23,754 bases of DNA from Zancudomyces culisetae (Eukaryota > Kickxellomycota > Harpellomycetes > Harpellales > Legeriomycetaceae). The number at the start of each line of letters is the position of its first letter. The stretch's first letter is position 1. Below are positions 9,109 to 17,912 of this stretch, one piece after another. The position numbers were made by a program, and so were the translations under genes. Below the pieces are notes generated by a model. That model searched no databases and was not told where the DNA came from. It saw only the letters and a program-made list of their open reading frames with translations. Location of the stretch: positions 1-23,754 of the forward strand of contig LSSK01001630.1 of the NCBI GenBank assembly GCA_001969505.1, written 5' to 3'.

Positions 9109-9211
9109 AAATAGCAATAGTAATAGTAATAGAATAGCAATAGTAATAGCAATAGTAATAGCAATAGTAATAGCAATAGAATGGCAATAGAGTGGCAATA
9201 ACAATAACAAT
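9109..9211. repeat. AATAGC/AATAGT compound hexamer microsatellite
   Basis: About 100 bp of interrupted tandem hexamers and trimers (AATAGC, AATAGT, AATAGA, then AATAAC), lying between the convergent 3' ends of the RasGEF and acyl-CoA synthetase genes. Both strands have stop codons in every unit series, so it is non-coding. It is probably length-polymorphic. Confidence 0.85.
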
Positions 9212-9373
9212 CAGAGATATCAGTTGTCATTATTAGCCTTTATAATAAGAACAATAGATCAAAGTATATAATTGAGAATTAATAAAGTATATTAAGAGTT
9301 ATGCATAGTGATACGAAGGTAATAAACGAAACAAAAAACTCCAATAATCAATAACAGCGGGGAATACACTTTG

Positions 9374-11500
9374 TTACATCCTAGATACTACAGGATTAAA
9401 GTTTGGATTTATAAGTTTTGCAACTGTAATCCATATTTCATTCATAATCAACGGGTCGTCAATTGTAGGTGGGGTTGATATTGGACATTTTGTTGGAAGA
9501 TTGTCCTTATGTGTCCCTGCGTAGTTGACCATAGTTCTAATCGTCTTGCGAAGAATTTTTCCACTTCTAGTCTTGGGAAGACGGCCTACAAAAATGATGT
9601 TTTCGGGTGTCATTGATGCAACGGCACCAATATCGGATCGTACTTGTGCAGCAATTCGCTTGGCAATTTCAGCCTTTTCATTTTGGGTGGCTGTGCCAAT
9701 CAAGACGGCGAACACCATTGGGACCTGGCCCTTTATTTCATGAGGAGTACCAACAGTACATGCTTCGGCTATGCTTTTATCCTTAACAACAATTTCTTCG
9801 TACGACGATGTAGAGAACCTGTGTGCAGCGACGTTGATCACATCATCGTTTCTGGACATTATGTGAACATATCCGTTTTCATCAACAAAGCCTACATCTC
9901 CTGTGTCGTAGTATCCAGGGTACTTCTTAAAGTACGACTCAAAGTAGCGTTTCTTGTCGTTCCAGAGACTGGAAAAGAAGCCTGGTGGGAGTGGAAGCTT
10001 AATGACAATGTCACCAACTTCACCAACACTTGCTTCGATTGTATCTTGAACAACTGAATCTTCTTCCGCATGAGCATCTTCTTTGACTTTTAGCACTCTT
10101 AAATCAACACCAACTATGGGCATTCCGGCTGATCCAAACTGTATTGGAGCAATTTCTTTGGGGTCTTCTGAAACACCAATACAAACTCCTGTGATTGGAC
10201 TTCCTGACTCGGTTTGCCACCAGTGATCAACAGCGATCTTTTCTATAGTGTCAGATTGGTATATTTTTTCTGTAATTTTTTTACCTGAAGTGTGTTCGAT
10301 CCACCATCTATGAATCTCCGGAGCGCACCTCTCTCCCGCCATAAAGAGTCCACGGATTGTGCTCAGATCATACTTCTTCACAACTGCATGTTCGTTGTCT
10401 TCTCGTCGCAGTACAACAATTGCAGTTGGTGCTGTGAAAAATACACTTGCTTTATATTCCTGCATAATTCTAAAGAATGACCCCGCATCTGGGGTACCTA
10501 TTGGTTTGCCTTCATAAAGAATAGTACTGCTGCCCTCAACTAATGGTGCGTAACAAATGTATGTATGACCTACAACCCATCCTAGATCGCTGGCACAAAA
10601 GAACACTTCGCCTGGCTTGACGCCGTACAAATTCTTCATTGTCCAGCTAATCATTACCGCATGTGGGCCACTTGGCCTGACGACGCCCTTCGGCATACCT
10701 GTTGTGCCACTTGTATACAAAATGTAAAGTGGATGGTTTGATTCGACAACTGCCAAAGGAACATCTGGTGATTCCTGGACACTGGCGACCTCATCGCTCC
10801 AGTATCTAAAACCTGCGTCTACGTCTAACTTCACAGGACACTGTTCTCGTTGGTATACAATGCTCACCTTTGGCTTGTGCTCCGAAATTTCAAGAGCCTT
10901 TGTGAGGAGTGGTACATATTTAATCATCTTGAGTTTTCCCTCAAGACCACAAGTGGCAGATACAACCACCTTGGGTTTACAGTCATCAATTCGCTTTGCA
11001 AGCTCGGGTGAAGCAAAACCGCCGAATACAACTGAATGTACAGCACCAAGTCTAGCACAAGCAAGCATGGCAATGATTGTTTGTGGTATCATTGGCATGT
11101 AAATAATTACTGTGTCACCCTTACCCACACCGTTTTTATCCAACACCTTGGCAAACTCTTTTACTCTCTGTAGCAACACATTGTATGTGAAAACTTGTTT
11201 GGTTTCTGTGACTGGTGAATCGTATATAACAGCTGCCTGCTCTCCACGGCCTTGCTCGACGTGTCTATCCAACGCGTTGTAGCACACATTCAACGTTCCA
11301 TCGGCAAACCAATCAACGTAGTACTTCTTCATTGGGTTGGCAAAGTTATATGCTGCGGTGGGTTTTTTGACCCATGTGATATTCTTGTATGCCTCCTCTA
11401 GCCAAAACTGCTCTGGGTTATTTAAACTTTCTGCAAGCATGGCACCTTGCACAACTTTGGTATTTACGAACTTGTTGCTGTCGTCGTTTCTTGGTGTCAT
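9374..11500 (-). CDS. AMP-forming short-chain acyl-CoA synthetase, ACSS3/propionyl-CoA synthetase type
   Basis: Joins acetate or, more likely, propionate to CoA through an acyl-adenylate. 708 residues, no intron, ATG with a TATA box about 65-70 nt upstream. Motifs: the N-terminal DUF3448-like region with DGTLNVCYNALDRHV at about 67-81, VVFGGFASPELAKRIDD at 157-173, the phosphate-binding YTSGTTGMPKG at 262-272, SDLGWVVGHTY at 304-314, YEGKPIGTPDAG at 329-340, FTAPTA at 355-360, HWWQTESG at 426-433, KLPLPPG at 501-507, YYDTGD at 530-535, and the acylation-half lysine K648 in RSGKILRK. The VVRPSG and KLPLPPG variants and overall pattern match ACSS3/PrpE better than classical Acs. Odd features: extra segments at about 405-420 and 472-492, and Ala559 where the NVAGHR motif normally has Gly. 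The lack of an obvious presequence suggests cytosol or peroxisome, but the C-terminus (SRM) is only PTS1-like, so location is open. Confidence 0.92.
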   Translation of the reverse strand: MTPRNDDSNKFVNTKVVQGAMLAESLNNPEQFWLEEAYKNITWVKKPTAAYNFANPMKKYYVDWFADGTLNVCYNALDRHVEQGRGEQAAVIYDSPVTETKQVFTYNVLLQRVKEFAKVLDKNGVGKGDTVIIYMPMIPQTIIAMLACARLGAVHSVVFGGFASPELAKRIDDCKPKVVVSATCGLEGKLKMIKYVPLLTKALEISEHKPKVSIVYQREQCPVKLDVDAGFRYWSDEVASVQESPDVPLAVVESNHPLYILYTSGTTGMPKGVVRPSGPHAVMISWTMKNLYGVKPGEVFFCASDLGWVVGHTYICYAPLVEGSSTILYEGKPIGTPDAGSFFRIMQEYKASVFFTAPTAIVVLRREDNEHAVVKKYDLSTIRGLFMAGERCAPEIHRWWIEHTSGKKITEKIYQSDTIEKIAVDHWWQTESGSPITGVCIGVSEDPKEIAPIQFGSAGMPIVGVDLRVLKVKEDAHAEEDSVVQDTIEASVGEVGDIVIKLPLPPGFFSSLWNDKKRYFESYFKKYPGYYDTGDVGFVDENGYVHIMSRNDDVINVAAHRFSTSSYEEIVVKDKSIAEACTVGTPHEIKGQVPMVFAVLIGTATQNEKAEIAKRIAAQVRSDIGAVASMTPENIIFVGRLPKTRSGKILRKTIRTMVNYAGTHKDNLPTKCPISTPPTIDDPLIMNEIWITVAKLINPNFNPVVSRM

Positions 11501-11561
11501 TTTCAGTTGTTGATTAAAGCTGTCTGTTTAGTGTATTATTTTTCTGAGTGCTGTATTCCTT

Positions 11562-11575
11562 CCTTATATAAAAGG
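11562..11575 (-). promoter_or_regulatory. Near-palindromic TATA element of the acyl-CoA synthetase gene
   Basis: CCTTTTATATAAGG on the minus strand, 62-75 nt upstream of the ATG at 11500. It is nearly its own reverse complement and also resembles a CArG-type CC(A/T)nGG box, so it might bind a MADS-box factor. That second reading is speculation. Confidence 0.45.
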
Positions 11576-13046
11576 TGTCAAACTGGTTGTAGCCAAAGTA
11601 ATAACAGATCTCAAGTGTATATTCCTTGACGTTATATATTTATTTCTAACTATACTTCTGTGTAATAGGGTCTATGGAGCAGAAGACATAGATGCTAGAA
11701 TAATTGCTGGTTATATATACCATCATCCTGGATTTCATATAACTGGTTGTTTCAACTCTTTAATCTATTAACAATTGATTTTCATGATGGAGCTGTGTCT
11801 GTGTTCTCTAAGTTTTGCTTTACAAATCTAAATAGAAAAAAACAAGGGGGTGGATGATGTTACGAAAGAGATTGTATCGAAAACACTGGCCTTTTTTTTT
11901 CTAAACCCATTCTCATTCGGTAGCTCTCAATCAATCTCAACTAATTTTTTCATTATCTTTACGTCAATTAAATAATGCTAAGTTTATTCTATCCAATAAG
12001 TTATTTCAAAATACCAAACACTATTTCATTGTTCTTCCCCTCCCCCCTAGCAGAATATTCACTACTTAAAAAAAGGTGGGCCGAAATGGCCTTATATCAA
12101 TCTGGATAGTTGCTTCAACTATAAGTTCGAATAAATGTAGATATATTTTTTTAAATATTCGTGGTCAGTGTGCTTTCTGAAAACAATTTACCACCAATCA
12201 ATAAATCGGGGGTACATCCCTATCACCTACCTCCTCTACTCTCTTCTAGCAGGGTGAGGTTTTACAGGCGATGTAAATTTTTGATAATACCTTTTGGAGA
12301 ATTACTTGGTGATACAAATAGTACCATTAATGCTCAAAAAATCAAATAGTCAGGTGTTTTTTTGAGAGCAGAAAATACTCCACTATGAAACTCTAAAGGC
12401 CAGAATGATTGGGGAAAAAACGGTAAAGTGGAGGAGTAGCATTGCGAAACCCAAGCACCTATCATGAAATTGATAGTGTTATCTTTTTTGGCAATGTTTA
12501 GACTCGTTTTTTCTCACCCTCCCCAAGTATGTATTTTATTTTGAAAATCTTTACACACACCCCAGCTTTTAGAAAAAAAAAAAGACTGTAAAAAAAAGAG
12601 CATTCAAAAAGAAAGCTCATAAAGCCGATATGGTACCATGAATTGCAACACAACCAGTAAATACCAAGTTAGATTTGTTTATCGCATGTGTTTTATTTGA
12701 ACTATTTATGCGGCGTGTTTGCAAAAATGTGAAAATATTAGCAAGGCTTTTCTTATCCAATCTACAGAGAATTATGGAATCATAGCCAATAGATAAGAGT
12801 TTTTTAATTATCCACGATTGGATTACAAGAACCAAAATGAGACCCAAGAAACAAAAGGAAATGATATCCAGATTATCGGTCCAATACACTAAGTAAAAAC
12901 AGTGTTCTTTTTTATTTTATCTTTTTACAAAAAAAAAATCTCTACACCGGATCATTCATTCCACCGCATCAATAATCAAGGAAACTTGTTCATTTTCTTT
13001 ATCTTAAGCAAAGGAAAGGTAAATGAAGATATCTAGCCCCCATCAG
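11576..13046. other. Gene-poor interval upstream of the acyl-CoA synthetase gene
   Basis: About 1.5 kb with no recognisable gene. It contains pyrimidine runs (near 12035-12050 and 12515-12524) and homopolymers. Weak open stretches include a + frame at about 12155-12349 and a - frame at 12617-12896. The latter is preceded by an ACTTAG acceptor-like site and encodes a hydrophobic segment (FCFLGLILVLVIQSW) that would form one membrane helix. It lacks an ATG and has no recognisable relatives, so I do not call it a gene. Confidence 0.4.
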
Positions 13047-13070
13047 AATATTATATAACAAAGCTCAAGA

Positions 13071-13752
13071 ATGATGCAAAAACTACAAGATATGGTATGT
13101 GTATGCGTATGCGTATCAAAGGTCATTAGTGAGAAACTTTGTAATGTAGACCCAGTTGGATATATTGCAAAAGCTGATCCTCAAGTATCAGTATTTTTAA
13201 TAAATAAACAAGCAAACAAAAGCATGCTCTCAGCCCTTTTATGTGTATGTTATTTCCTGCTAAAATATCATTTAGTCTCTTTCCTCCCTCGAAAAAAAAA
13301 GGAAATGCTATGAAATTATGTATGTGTGGCCAACCAAAATACTGCCAAATTAATATTGCATCATAACAAAGCCATAATTGCATTTTTTTTTAAATAATGA
13401 AGCAAGTGTCTAGACAGTTAATGAATAGACACATGATCTATAACAAACAACCCTCCCTTCCTTCCCTCTCTCAAAAAAAGACTTGAGTGCAATCCATTTG
13501 TGGCTTGAAATAGTTATCTCTACACCAAAATCAAAATCTAAGATCTTTTGGAACTTCATATAATTGCGCTAAACACGCAAATACTCGTACGCTCAGCTAC
13601 AATATGAAAGCTTGGACTACCAGAACGTTGACCCCGCCGTTCACATTAAAGCTAAACCTAGAGCTACCTACTTGTCAAAATTACGCCAACACACATTTTT
13701 TCCTCATGAAGCGTGTAACACTAAAAATAAATCAATAGCAATAAACCCCTAA
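13071..13752 (+). CDS. Candidate two-exon small gene, function unknown
   Basis: Exon 2 (13597-13752) is the stronger part. It follows GCTCAG, with CTAAAC about 25 nt upstream as a possible branch site. It encodes 51 residues of balanced composition (LQYESLDYQNVDPAVHIKAK onward) to TAA, with higher GC than its surroundings. Exon 1 (13071-13184) runs from ATGATG to a CAA|GTATCA donor; its last part reads NVDPVGYIAKADPQ and joins exon 2 in phase 0, for 89 residues. Doubts: exon 1 contains a GTATGC hexamer repeat read as VCVCVCV, GTATGT there could itself be a donor, exon 2 is also open in a second frame, and the nearest TATA-like sequence (13052-13058) is too close to the ATG. I recognise no family. 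Confidence 0.22.
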
Positions 13753-14010
13753 ACAAGAAAACCAAAAAAGCAAAATCATGATGTGGAAATAAGATAGAGA
13801 TATGTGCTAACCTTTAACAAGAATTGGGTTGTTATCCAGACCTTTAGCATGATTGGAACTATCTTTGTGTTGTCATAACAACATATCTTTGGTTTTCAAT
13901 TTCAGGTTTTATTTTGTTTTTACCTTTTACGCAATAAGCTTACTAAATGAATATCACATAAAACAATAAAGCAATTGTAAATAACATATATCTAACCTGA
14001 TTCCCCTTCG

Positions 14011-14271
14011 TTACTCTTGCGACTTCATGCTCATCGGGCATTTATTCGAAGAGGTTGTCTCTACTCCTAGTTGATTTAGGGTAATCATCTTGGCTTGACT
14101 AAGGATAATATTTTGGATCCTCTCTCCTTTATGGGGTAGTAAAGCCGATTGTAACAGCATACGCCTTTTAAAATCCAGAAAGTCTTTGAAATATGATTTT
14201 TCATCTTTAGTTGTATTGACTATTTGTTTTGAAGCAACTAAACTTTGAGCAGAATGAAATACATATATATA
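14011..14271 (-). CDS. Candidate terminal exon of a small unidentified gene
   Basis: An 86-codon open frame ends at TAA (14011-14013). It begins right after an in-frame TAG (14272-14274) that could be the acceptor ACTAG. Composition is protein-like: a Lys/Glu-rich helix (DEKSYFKDFLDFKRRMLLQ), then HKGERIQNIILSQAKMITL, then a polar tail. A possible first exon starts at an ATG near 14390 (MTRIFFPSAI) with a GTGTTA donor in matching phase, giving an intron of about 87 nt. The frame lies just downstream of the aminotransferase on the same strand, so it could instead be an alternative 3' exon or chance. No family recognised. Confidence 0.25.
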   Translation of the reverse strand, partial: YIYVFHSAQSLVASKQIVNTTKDEKSYFKDFLDFKRRMLLQSALLPHKGERIQNIILSQAKMITLNQLGVETTSSNKCPMSMKSQE

Positions 14272-14586
14272 CTAGTATCAATTACATAGAAAGCGATCAA
14301 AATCAAAAAATGTACATGTAAATGGTGTTTAACGGGATCAAGGTTGATGAGGTAACACTATAGCCGAGGGAAAAAAAATTCTGGTCATATACTTGTACAT
14401 CAATAACTTTATATGTAACTACAGGATTAATAGATCGCGTCGTCTAATTTTTGATTTTAGATATCAGCATTTCCAAATGGAATGAAAATAAAAAAAAAGG
14501 AAAAAGAGAGAAAACCTAGTCCACAAAATAAATTGAAAAGGAAAGCACGATGAAGGTGTATAGACCAGTAAATGACGTTTGACCAT

Positions 14587-16125
14587 TTAAACGGTAACAG
14601 CCCATTGTTGGTGCGCAATAGTACCATTTTGGATTCCCAGGATATGATCATATATTCTCTTTGTGAGCGGGCCAAATTCTACTGTTGGGTCTTTGGGATC
14701 AAGGGGCACTTTAACATCAGTACCCTCGTATCCAATCTCTTTGATGGGAGAGATAACGCAGGCTGTTCCACATCCAAACATTTCCAAAAGTCGCCCTTCC
14801 TTGGATGCTTTTGCAACTTGTTTCATAGTAATAACACCCTCAGTCACCTTAAATTCATTGTACTCTCTGCAGACTTTGAGTACTGAGTCACGTGTAATTC
14901 CAGGAAGAATAGTACCATCAAGTTCAGGAGTAATGAGCTCTTTTTCTATTTGAAATAGCCAATTATATCTTGGTTTAGTCACAAATAGTACTTCATAAAA
15001 TGATAAATATTATTAAAAAACGAATAATCAGCAAAAATTACCTCCAGCTTCGTTTATCCAGTAAACAAATACGTTCATAGTTCCAGCCTCGGACAAGTTG
15101 TGCTCTGGCCCAAAAGTCCAAAGGACCTGCTGATATCCCTTCTCAGCGGCGTCACGTAGTGCCTTCATACCACCATCATAGTTTGATCCCAATTTCTTGT
15201 CACCTGTACCGCCTGGCCATGCACGAACTCTTTCAGGGTCTGTCAATAGCCTTGTTGCCTTCAATCCTGTAGGGAAGTAAGGGCCTGATGGTGAACATAT
15301 AACATAAAGCAAAACTTTTTTTGGGGTACGGACACCCAATACACCTTCTGTTCCTATCATACTTGGCCTGATATACATTGAAAGACCTTCTCCATCTGGA
15401 ATATCACCTTTGTCAAGTCTGACAAGTTCCTCCAAGCACTTGAGGCCTTCTTCTGGATTGAAAGTCTAAGTTGTTGTTTGTTTATACTAAATCAGTCTTG
15501 TATCGCGTTATTGTGAAACACACCTTCATATTTTATTGCGTTTTTCTGTAGTTTATTGAATTTTATGTTGGCGCATATTTAGCGGTGTACTTACTGGAAA
15601 ACCCAAAAACTCAGCAGAGTTGTTTAACCGTTTCATGTTTTCAATTGGTCTAAACAACCTATACTTTCCATCAACACCCTTATATGCCTTCATTCCCTCA
15701 AAGCATTCCATGGCATAGTTAAGCGTACTGGCAGCTGGATGAACTGAAAGATTTCCAAATGGTACAATCTGTGGACTGCCCCAACCATTATTAGCACACC
15801 ATTCTACCATCAACATATGGTTGCTGAAATTTGCTCCGAATACGAGCTGGTCCTTTGGTGGGAGTGTCTTGATGGTTTCTGCCTTTTTGATTTTCAAATC
15901 TTTGTGCTATAGATAGATAACGTTACAAGAATAAAGATAAGTGCTACAAATGTTTGCAATTGGTTTAAAGTAATTTCTCTGGTCTGAGATGCACCGAAAT
16001 TATTAAACTTGCTCACTTACGAAAAATGTCGAGGATGAACCACTGCTATAAGTTGCTCTTAGTATAGAGCTTAGGCTATTCAGTGCCCTGTTGCTTGTTC
16101 TACCGTACAACCTTGTTGCAAACAT
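14587..16125 (-). CDS. BAT1: Mitochondrial branched-chain-amino-acid aminotransferase (four exons)
   Basis: PLP enzyme that exchanges the amino group between Leu/Ile/Val and 2-oxoglutarate. Exons 16021-16125, 15595-15906, 15042-15465 and 14587-14945; introns of 114, 129 and 96 nt with donors GTAAGT, GTAAGT and GTAATT; total 399 residues, near the family norm. Residues 1-35 have several Arg, many Ser and no acidic residue, a typical mitochondrial presequence. Then LPPKDQLVFG, MLMVEW, ECFEGMKAYKG, YIRPS at 170-174, the cofactor lysine K230 in DKKLGSNY, EAGTMNVFVYW, and GTILPGITR at 291-299. C343-V-I-S346 replaces the CxxC redox pair of mammalian BCATm. The last intron was placed so that NEAG joins EKELITPELDG, the conserved spacing. 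A TATA box lies about 115 nt upstream. Confidence 0.93.
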
Positions 16126-16238
16126 TATTATTCTAGATCTTTATTTTATAATCTGGTAAGTTGATACTGGAGCCTTTTTTTGTATTAAACGAAACGCTCA
16201 CTATTTTTGCACTGTATCGAGAACGAGCTATTTCTTGC

Positions 16239-16246
16239 TATTTATA
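16239..16246 (-). promoter_or_regulatory. TATA box of the aminotransferase gene
   Basis: TATAAATA on the minus strand, about 115 nt upstream of the ATG at 16125. The leader between contains no other ATG. Confidence 0.55.
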
Positions 16247-16657
16247 CGGTAAAAAAGTGCGTGAATAACAGCTAGGAGTGAATACAATAACCTAACACAC
16301 AGACTTTTACACCACTTAATTGCGCATTAAAAAAAAATCGGAGTCAAAGTGACTTGCGCTGTTATGATTATGGTTGATTTGAAGAAGTTGTTTTTATTGG
16401 TGGTCTGGGAGTCAGCTAAATGGTCATTTGCTTTGCAACATTAGATTATTCATTCACATTGGGCTTTCTTCATATTTTTTTGTCAGTTTTACAGCGTTTT
16501 AATTTGCATTATTTGGCTTTAAACATTATAAGGGTGAAAATCAAATAAAATTTCTTGAAACGCATGTAGACGAGGTTCCGTGAAAAAATTTTTTTTTAGC
16601 ATTTCATAATGCGTAATTAAAGCAGCTATTGAAACAAGTCCAAGTTTACGGGCTGTT

Positions 16658-16691
16658 GCAAGGTGTTGGATGGTGCAAGGTATTGGATGGT
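16658..16691. repeat. 17-bp tandem repeat, two copies
   Basis: GCAAGGTGTTGGATGGT is followed directly by a second copy with one change (G to A at the eighth base). The segment is richer in G than its surroundings. No function seen. Confidence 0.8.
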
Positions 16692-16740
16692 GAAAGTAGC
16701 TAGAATTATGAAGGCGTAAACATCCGATCCTTGTAAAATG

Positions 16741-16762
16741 TGTATCAAATGTGTATCAAATG
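16741..16762. repeat. 11-bp tandem repeat, two copies
   Basis: TGTATCAAATG occurs twice in direct succession, 50 bp after the 17-bp repeat. No function seen. Confidence 0.8.
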
Positions 16763-17247
16763 TGGTCTTAACCTAGTTTGATAGCTTGTGGGAATACTCG
16801 GATAGCTTTTTGTCACCATTTCTTTTAAAACATGTGTGTGTACAAAAAAGTGAAAAAGGGGAGAATAGTGTTATTTAATGACAGTGTATGCTTTAGTGAC
16901 ATGGTTGGAATCTTTTGAATTAGAGTTTTTTTTCCGATTAGCATTGAAACTTTTGTACCTTGGTATTATTTTCGATTCCAGCTCTATGTACATGCATTCT
17001 CTTTGTATTCAATAACTATGATGAAATAGCCGAAAGCTGTTGGTGAAAAAAGTATATCACCAAGATAAATATCTTGCTGAAACAAGTATATCCCATTGTG
17101 AGATCTTCTTTGTATGGTTTTATGTATTTAGTGTAACCAGTGTGTGTATACAATGTGGGAGTGAAAATAGAAAAAGTAATACACAATACCACTATACATC
17201 TGTGGATATCATTATTTTTTTTGGTAACCATAGCATGATTAGTGTAG

Positions 17248-17267
17248 TATATATATATATATATATA
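17248..17267. repeat. (TA)10 dinucleotide tract
   Basis: Twenty bases of pure TA repeat in the intergenic region about 650 bp upstream of glutathione reductase; likely length-variable. Confidence 0.9.
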
Positions 17268-17841
17268 CTAGCCTGCAGTCGAGTGTTGGGGTGGTACTGA
17301 TATAAATGTGGTTTTCGAGCCACGATCTTCATTTCAAAGAGTGTAAGATACTTTTATATACGTCTTTATATAAGATTCATCTGTTGAGCCACGCCATCAT
17401 TATTTCCCCTCCAATGTCTCACATTTTTTTAATGGCAGCTCCAAGCTTAAAGGACATTAACCCAGGTTTCATTCCTGCTCCAGTTATTGCAGCAAACTAC
17501 AATGCATTTTTTCCTCGTATTTTTTTTTTTTGCATAGCCATCGAAATGTGCATTAGTAATCCTGTTTACTAAGCAAAAAGTGGGAAAAAAATTGCTTAAT
17601 AATGATTCCATTGGCTTCTAACAAAGATGATGAAAAAAAGAGAGGCTCAAAACACATCTTTCAATCAAACCACTTCAAATCAAAACCATTTCTGAATGTA
17701 TGTATGGAAAATAACAAAGCAAAAATTCGCCTATTTACCAGCCCCTCAGTTAGGGTTATAAAAAAAAGGTTTTACTAATACGCTTATTTCTTGAGAATAG
17801 GGCCTTTTACTTTTTTCAATATTTATACTGTGGGAAAAGTT

Positions 17842-17849
17842 TATAAATA
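17842..17849 (+). promoter_or_regulatory. TATA box of glutathione reductase
   Basis: TATAAATA about 70 nt upstream of the ATG at 17913, the same octamer as at the aminotransferase and LTA4H genes. No ATG lies in the leader. Confidence 0.6.
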
Positions 17850-17912
17850 CTGTAGTTAGTCTTGGAAATCTCAATTAGCCAAAAGATAGATTTTTATAAA
17901 GAATAAAGAAAA

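Larger units (their letters stand above)
16247..17841. other. Divergent intergenic region between the aminotransferase and glutathione reductase genes
   Basis: About 1.6 kb with promoters at both ends and no recognisable gene. It holds two short tandem repeats (16658-16691 and 16741-16762) and a TA tract (17248-17267). The + frame 17306-17572 opens with ATG but runs through a T9 tract and resembles no family, so I treat it as chance. Confidence 0.45.

Noticed and set aside
9644-10057. 137-residue plus-strand frame
   Set aside because: Antisense shadow of the acyl-CoA synthetase gene.
11532-11790. Long plus-strand open frame (ending RIIAGYIYHHPGFHITG) over the acyl-CoA synthetase promoter
   Set aside because: Crosses the TATA element and leader of the opposite gene, has no start codon, and resembles no family.
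14572-14886. Plus-strand frame of 104 residues
   Set aside because: Antisense to the last aminotransferase exon, whose conserved motifs are unambiguous.
14946-14982. Reading the last aminotransferase exon from 14982
   Set aside because: It starts with GTG and includes intron; the conserved junction NEAG/EKELITP needs the acceptor at 14946-14947.
17306-17572. 88-residue plus-strand frame with ATG
   Set aside because: Interrupted by T-run-coded Phe stretches and without family resemblance; probably chance in a promoter region.
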